64,000 nt of DNA, taken from Isoetes taiwanensis (lineage: Eukaryota > Streptophyta > Lycopodiopsida > Isoetales > Isoetaceae). The translations under genes were made by a program, and so were the position numbers. Location of the stretch: NCBI GenBank assembly GCA_021234155.1, contig JAJEKV010000033.1, positions 9,701,641-9,765,640 on the forward strand. Reading direction: 5' to 3'. Position 1 is the first letter of the stretch; every line of letters starts with the position of its first letter. The notes beneath the pieces are model-generated. The model made no database searches, had not been told where the DNA came from, and worked only from the letters and a program-made list of their open reading frames with translations. Shown here piece after piece: positions 58,620 through 64,000 of the stretch.

Positions 58620-61450
58620 AAGGTATATATGCTGGTGCATTTTTTCTCTTGCATTATGCGGCGTCATCTTTGCACATCCGCCAAGATTTCACCTTTTTTG
58701 AGACCCGGATTTTTATCATTGCTTTTCTTTGTGTTTATGCTCAGGAAATTCATAATTAATGCATGGGGCAGGGAAAAATCCTGGTTTTCAGCCAGCTGGC
58801 TTGCCAAGTGGCCCCGAGTATAGGAAAATCCCGGTATTTCGGATGAGTTTTAGACCCTCGATTTTTTATTGGGATGGCCGCCGTTGGCCGACAAAGGTTT
58901 AGACCACGTTTTGATTTTTGGGGCATGGAGGAGGCCCCGGTTGGCGATCCGACCTCGCCCGCATCGTCCGAACGGCGAAATTACCCTAGGGGACAAGTTC
59001 CGGCCGAGTTTTCCCGGGGGATCAATCACTTACCCCTCACTGGGAGGTATTCAAGCATCCACCTCCATGCCAATTGACTACAAGTGTGTGTAGTAAGCGA
59101 CCTACTTTGGCGTTTCTTGGAGAGGGGTGGTCTTTGCCATACGAAACTTGGTCCCCTAGGTAATGGGGATGTTCGGGTCCATTGGCCGAGCCAGGTTCGA
59201 TTCGGGGTGGGGGTCCAGGTCTCGGCCCCGGCTTGGACTAGCTGCGAGAACAAGATACTTGGGGTTCACCACGAGGCCACTGGTAGAAGATTGAAGTGAG
59301 AATAGCAGCACTAGGACTGCTAGGTGGTATACATGTGACCACGGAGAAGCAAAGCTAGCTCCACTACCTAGTAGGGCGTTCTGGGCCGGTGGTCTCCAGG
59401 AAGGGTTGGCTTTCGGGCTTCGTCTCATGCCCTACGCTTGTGCTTCTATTGCGGTGCATTTTTCTCTTGCGTGTGCGGCGTCATCTTTGCACATCTGCCA
59501 AATTTCACCTTTTTTCGAGACCCCAATTTTTTTATCGTGCTTTTCTTTGTGTTTATGCTCGGAAATTCATAATTAATGCATGGCGGGGAAAAATCCTGGT
59601 TTTCAACCAGCTGGCTTGCCAAGTGGCCCGAGAGTATAGGAAAATCCCGGTATTTTGGATGAGTTTTAGACCCTCGATTTTTGATTGGGATGGCCACCGT
59701 TGGCCTTGGCGGGGGTTTAGACCCGTTTTCGATTTTGGGGCATGGAGGAGGCCCCGGATTGGCAATCCGACCTGCGCCCGGCGTCGTGGGAGCGGCGAAA
59801 TTACCCTAGGGGACAACTTCCCGCGGCGAGTTTTCCCAGGGGATCAATCACTTACCCCTCACTAGGAGGTATTGACATCCACCTCCATGCCAATTGACTA
59901 CAAGTGTGTAGTAAGCGACCTACTTTGGCGTTTCTTGGAGAGGGGTGGTCTTACGCCACGAAACTTGGTCCCCTAGGTAATGGGGATGTTAGGGTCCATT
60001 GGCGGAGCCGGTTCTCGATTCGGAGGGGGTCCAGCCGTCCTCGACCCCCGGCTTGGACTAGCACAAGAACAAGATACTTGGGGTTCACCACGAGGCCACG
60101 GTAGAAGATTGAAGTGACAATAGGAGCACTAGGACTGCTAGGTGGTATACATGTGACCCACGAGAAGAAAAGCTAGCTCCTTTGCTTTCGATGGGCGTTC
60201 TGGGCCGGTGGCCTCGAAAGGGGTTGGCTCGGAAGCTCGTCTCATGCCTACTGCTTGTGCTTCTATTGTCGGTGCATTTTCTCTTGCGTGTGCGGCGTCA
60301 TGTTGCATATCACGCCAAGATTTCACCTTTTTGAGACCCGGATTTTTATGTTTTTTTTGTGTTTATGCTCGGAAATTCATAATTAATGCATGGGGCGGGG
60401 AAAATCCTGATTTTCAGCCAGCTGGCTTGCCAAGTGGCATTGAGCATCTGAGGAAAATCCCGGTATTTTCGGGCGAGCTTTAGACCCTCGATTTTTGATT
60501 GGGATGGCCACCGTTGGCCCGGCGGGGTTTAGACCCCGTTTTTCGATTTTTGGGGCATGGAGGAGGCCCGGATTGGCGATCCGACCTCTCCACATCGTCA
60601 TGGGCGGCGAGAAATTACCCTAGAGGACAAGTTCCACTACCGGTTTTCCGGGGGATCAATCACTTACCCCCACTAGGAGGTATTGACATCCACCTCCATG
60701 CCAATTGACTACAAGTGTGTAGTAAGCGACCTACTTTGGCGTTTCTTGGAGAGGGGTGGTCTTACGCCTGAAACTTGGTCTCCTAGGTAATGGGGATGTT
60801 AGGGTCCATTGGCGAGCCGGTTCGATTCAGGGTGGGGGTCCGGCCGGGTCCTCGGCCCCGGCTTGGACTAGCTGCGAGAACAAGATGCCCAGGGGTCACC
60901 GAGGCCACGGTAGAAGATGAAGTGAGAATAGCGGCACTAGGACTGCTAGGTGGTATACATGTGACCACGGAGAAGCAAAGCTAGCTCCACTTGCCCGATG
61001 GGGCGTTCAGGCCGGTGGCCTCCCGGGGAAGGGGTTGGCTCGGGCTTCGTCTCATGCCTCTGCTTGTGCTTCTATTGTGCGGTGCATTTTTCTCTTGCGT
61101 GTGCGGCGTCATCTTTGCACATCACGCCAAAATTTCACCTTTTTGAGACCGGATTTTTATCACGATGCTTTTCTTTGTGTTTATGATCGGAAATTCATGA
61201 TTAATGCATGGGGCGGGGAAAAATCATGGTTTTCACCCGGTGGCTTGCCAAGTGGCCCGAGTGTCTGAGGAAAATCCCGGTATTTTCGGGTGAGCTTTAG
61301 ACCCTCGATTTTTGATTGGGATGGCCACCGTTGGCCACGGCGGGGTTTAGACCCCGTTTTTTGATTTTGGGGCATGGAGGCCACGGATTGGCGATCCGAC
61401 CTCTCCATGTCATCACGGAATGCGAAATTACCCTAGGGGACAAGTTCCAC
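58620..61450. repeat. About 815-bp tandem repeat, 3.5 copies
   Basis: GCGTCATCTTTGCACATC-type landmarks fall at 58661, 59478, 60295 and 61106, giving periods of 817, 817 and 811 bp. Other shared landmarks are TTTTAGACCCTCGATTTTT, GGGGCATGGAGG and CTTACCCC(T)CACT..GAGGTATT. Units differ by small indels. No coding frame persists across units, so it is probably noncoding. It makes up most of the foldback core. Confidence 0.95.
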
Positions 61451-61459
61451 GGCCCTCTT

Positions 61460-62290
61460 GATGAGGAGGAGCATCCCGAATGTAAATCCTACCAAACCCT
61501 AGGGTTTGGTAGGGTTTATCTCGGCGTCAAGGCGGAGACTAACACATCGAAACTTTGCATGGAGTTCTGCGTATGCTGCGGGGACCATGCGGGAGATGGG
61601 GTCAAATCCCCCTAGCAGCGACATGCTTTTCGAGACTCCCCTTCTTTGGAAAGGGGCTTGTGAAGGGAGTCTCGAAATCTTATCTTTGCAGGAAATTGGC
61701 TCTGTCTCCCGTGCCATGAGGGTAATCGGCCGCGGGTATTCCACGTCGGATCACGGGCCCTTTGGGTCGCCGGACATCAGAATGTAAACCCTATCAAACC
61801 CTAGGGTTTGCTAGGGTTTACATCTCAACGTCAAGGCGGAGACTCACACATCGAAACTTTGCATGGAGTTCTCGTGTATGCTCACGGGGACCATGCAGGA
61901 GATGGGGTCGAATCCCCTGCAGCAACATGCTTTTCAGACTCCCCTTCCTTTGGAAAGGGGCTTGTGAAGGGGAGTCTCCAGAAAAAGGTATCTTTTGCAG
62001 GGAAATTTGGCTCTGTCTCCCGGTGCCATGAGGGTAATCCGACGCGGGTATTCCGCGTCCGGATCACGGGCCCACGGGTCATGGACATCCCGAGAATGTA
62101 AACCCTATCAAACCCTAGGGTTTGCTAGGGTTTACATCTCGGCGTCAAGGCGGAGACTCACACGAAACTTTGCATGGAGTTCTCTGTGTATGCTTTGGGG
62201 ACCATGCGGGAGATGGGTCGAATCCCCTGCATGTTGCAACATCTTTGATCGGACTCCCCTTCTTTGGAAGGGGCTTGTGAGTTCTCCAAG
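61460..62290. repeat. About 310-bp tandem repeat with telomere-motif palindrome, 3 copies
   Basis: AAACCCTAGGGTTT occurs at 61494, 61796 and 62110 (periods 302 and 314). Each sits inside a near-perfect 38-bp palindrome built from CCCTA/TAGGG words. Each unit also contains a second hairpin: CTCCCCTTC..GGAAAGGGG..GAAGGGGAGTC-type arms around a short spacer. No coding frame recognised. Confidence 0.95.
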
Positions 62291-62359
62291 ATCCTTCTAT
62301 TCTATCCCTTGCCAAACTCCTCTACAAAATTTCAAAGGTTATCATATTTCTTGCATAAA

Positions 62360-62512
62360 AACCTAGTCCGTCACCACCATCTAGCCATATGTCACCCAAA
62401 ATTTGCCAACATCACCCAATGAAAAGACCAAAGATGGACATCTTTTCATTTTGGCCTAGTCAAAACTTGGCCTTGCTTACTTGACATGCCATGTCACCAC
62501 TTGGAGTGCCTA
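62360..62512 (-). repeat. Inner foldback arm, right
   Basis: Inverted copy of 58409-58556. It lies between the telomere-motif repeats and the reversed 19-bp array. Confidence 0.93.
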
Positions 62513-63030
62513 GGTGGCATGCTTGAGCCTAGGTGGCATGCACGAGCCACCTTTGCATGTTGGAACCTAGGTGGCATGTTGGAGCCCTACGTGGCATATG
62601 GAGCCACATTGACATGTTTGAGCCTAGGTGGCATGTTAGAAGCTTAGGTGGCATGTTTGAGCCACCTTGGCATGTTAGAGCCCGTGGCATGTTAGAGCCC
62701 GCGTGGCATGTTGGAGTCCCGTGGCATGTTTGAGCCACCTTGGCATGTTGGAACCTAGGTGGCATGTTGGAGCCCACGTGGCATGTTTGAGCCACCTTGT
62801 CATGTCGGGACCTAGGTGGCATGTGCGAACCACCTTGGCATGCACGAGCCACCTTGGCATGTTGGAGCCCACATAGCATGTTTGAGCCAACTTGGCATGT
62901 TGGAGCCAGCGTTGCATGTTTGAGCCACCTTGGCATGTTTGAGCCCCGTGGCATGTTTGAGCCTAGGTGGCATGTTGTTTGGTGGCATAGGTGGCATGTT
63001 GGTGCCTAGGTTGCATGTTGGCATGCGTGG
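62513..63030 (-). repeat. 19-bp satellite-like array, reverse orientation (right arm)
   Basis: The same 19-bp family read as its complement (CCTTGGCATGTTTGAGCC / CTAGGTGGCATGTTGGAGC). It completes the right foldback arm. It is shorter than the left arm (about 0.5 against 1.5 kb). Confidence 0.96.
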
Positions 63031-63775
63031 TGCCACCTAGTCTCAAACCTAGTCTCAAACATGCCATGCCTTGGCTCAAACATGCCAAGGTGGCTCAAAC
63101 ATGCCTCAACATGCCTGGGCTCCAACATGCCAACATGCCAAGGTGGCTCAAACATGCCACCTGGTTCCAACATGCCAAGGTGGCTCTCAAACTCCACCTA
63201 GGGGCTCCAACATGCCACCTAGACTCCAACATGCCACCTGGCTCAACTTACCACCTGGGTTCAAATATGCCAAGGTGGCTCAGGGTTGCCACATGGGCCC
63301 AAACATGCCACTAGGCTCTAACATGCCAATGTGGCTCAAACATGCCAAGATGGCTCAAACCGCCACCAGGGCTCCAACATGCCACTTAGGCTCAAACATG
63401 CCACATGTGCTCCAACATGCCACATAGTCTCAAACATGCCAAGGTGGCTCAAACATGCCAAGATGGCTCAAACAAGCCACCCTAGGCTCAAAACATGCCA
63501 CCTTGGCTCCAACATGCCACTTATCCAACATGCCACCTAGGCTCCAACATGCCAAGGTGGCTCAAACATCACCATCTGGGGCTCCAACATGCCACCTAGG
63601 CTCAAACATGCCAAGATGGCTCAAACCGCCACCTAGGCTCCAACATGCCAAGATGGCTCAAACATGTCATCTAGACTCCAACATGCCACCTTGGCTTTAA
63701 CATGCCACCTAGGCTCAAACATGCCAGCGTGGCTCAAACATGCCATGTGGGCTCCAACATGCCGCGTGGGCATGC
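63031..63775 (+). repeat. 19-bp satellite-like array, forward orientation again
   Basis: Orientation flips back near 63030-63045, at a junction with GGTGCCACCTAGTCTCAAAC. Forward units run to about 63775. This could be the left arm of a neighbouring foldback copy. Confidence 0.95.
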
Positions 63776-64000
63776 GCCTATAAGCGGTGCTTTGCGCCTT
63801 GGTTCTATTTTTGAGATCTCGAGATGTTTTTTTTGCTTCTACTTATGTTTAAAACTGCGGGTTACGGAACTTCGATATTATCTCCGGTTTTAATGCTAGT
63901 TTTTCATAGGATTGGCGAGATCCGGCCTGCTTGATTGGTCGGGCTTCCAATGTGAGGAGGAGTAATTCTTTCCACGCAAGCTATTATTTTGAACCATATA
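63776..64000. other. No gene recognised
   Basis: Short unique-looking tail of the window. Confidence 0.4.

Noticed and set aside
61482-62135. Interstitial telomere array
   Set aside because: Only palindromic pairs of the motif occur once per 310-bp unit. There is no run of tandem TTTAGGG.
56886-63775. Long open frames encoding Cys/His/Pro-rich repeats (MPRWLKHAT-like)
   Set aside because: They follow from a 19-bp DNA repeat translated in three phases. They occur on both strands and have no start context or codon bias.

Overview
The window looks like nuclear DNA of a land plant with a large, repeat-dense genome. Introns are spliced with GT/GC-AG borders, the recognisable host genes have plant homologues (MON2, a deSI-like/PPPDE protein, a type III polyketide synthase), and most of the rest is plant-type retroelements: a chromodomain Ty3/gypsy element primed by initiator-Met tRNA, L1-clade LINEs, tRNA-derived SINEs and a Helitron end. 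The low gene density and an L1 with a coiled-coil/RRM ORF1 would suit a fern or another seed-free plant, but that is inference and no marker fixes the species.

Layout. 1-5.1 kb: unique-looking sequence with one SINE (15 of 16 bp matching target-site duplication) and a broken type III polyketide synthase fragment. 5.1-5.6 kb: AT-rich tandem and dispersed repeats. 5.6-19.05 kb: one chromovirus-like LTR retrotransposon on the minus strand with two LTRs, PBS, PPT, degenerate gag-pol-chromodomain and about 5 kb of extra leader that holds three unrecognised reading frames. 19.05-20.88 kb: a 5'-truncated LINE abutting the LTR. 22.4-23.0 kb: a second LTR element reduced to LTR end/PBS/PPT/LTR start, carrying a small LINE 3' fragment. 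25.3-25.9 kb: a tRNA-like SINE and a minisatellite. 27.2-29.4 kb: the only host-gene island, minus strand, with four intact 5' exons of MON2 downstream of a lesion-bearing deSI-like gene. 30.7-35.3 kb: a near full-length L1-type LINE on the minus strand whose 5' end is joined through a (GA)n tract to a U6 snRNA copy. 35.7-41.5 kb: a MITE, possible exons of unknown identity, and a Helitron 3' terminus.

42.6-45.5 kb is a decayed, unrecognised minus-strand coding region. 46-54 kb is a decayed plus-strand coding region with a possible FCP1-like phosphatase remnant, punctuated by about 16 copies of a GC-rich near-palindrome. 55.5-56.2 kb is another LINE fragment. 56.9-63.8 kb is a foldback-like structure: long arms of 19-bp tandem repeats in opposite orientation, joined to a matching inverted segment of about 150 bp, enclosing a core of about 815-bp and about 310-bp tandem units. 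The 310-bp units carry telomere-motif palindromes.

The strongest candidates for something undescribed are this foldback structure, the extra-ORF chromovirus, the U6-LINE chimera and the GC-palindrome field at 47-54 kb. Most protein-coding relics here carry stops or frameshifts, so few products are likely to be made. The MON2 exons are the main exception.
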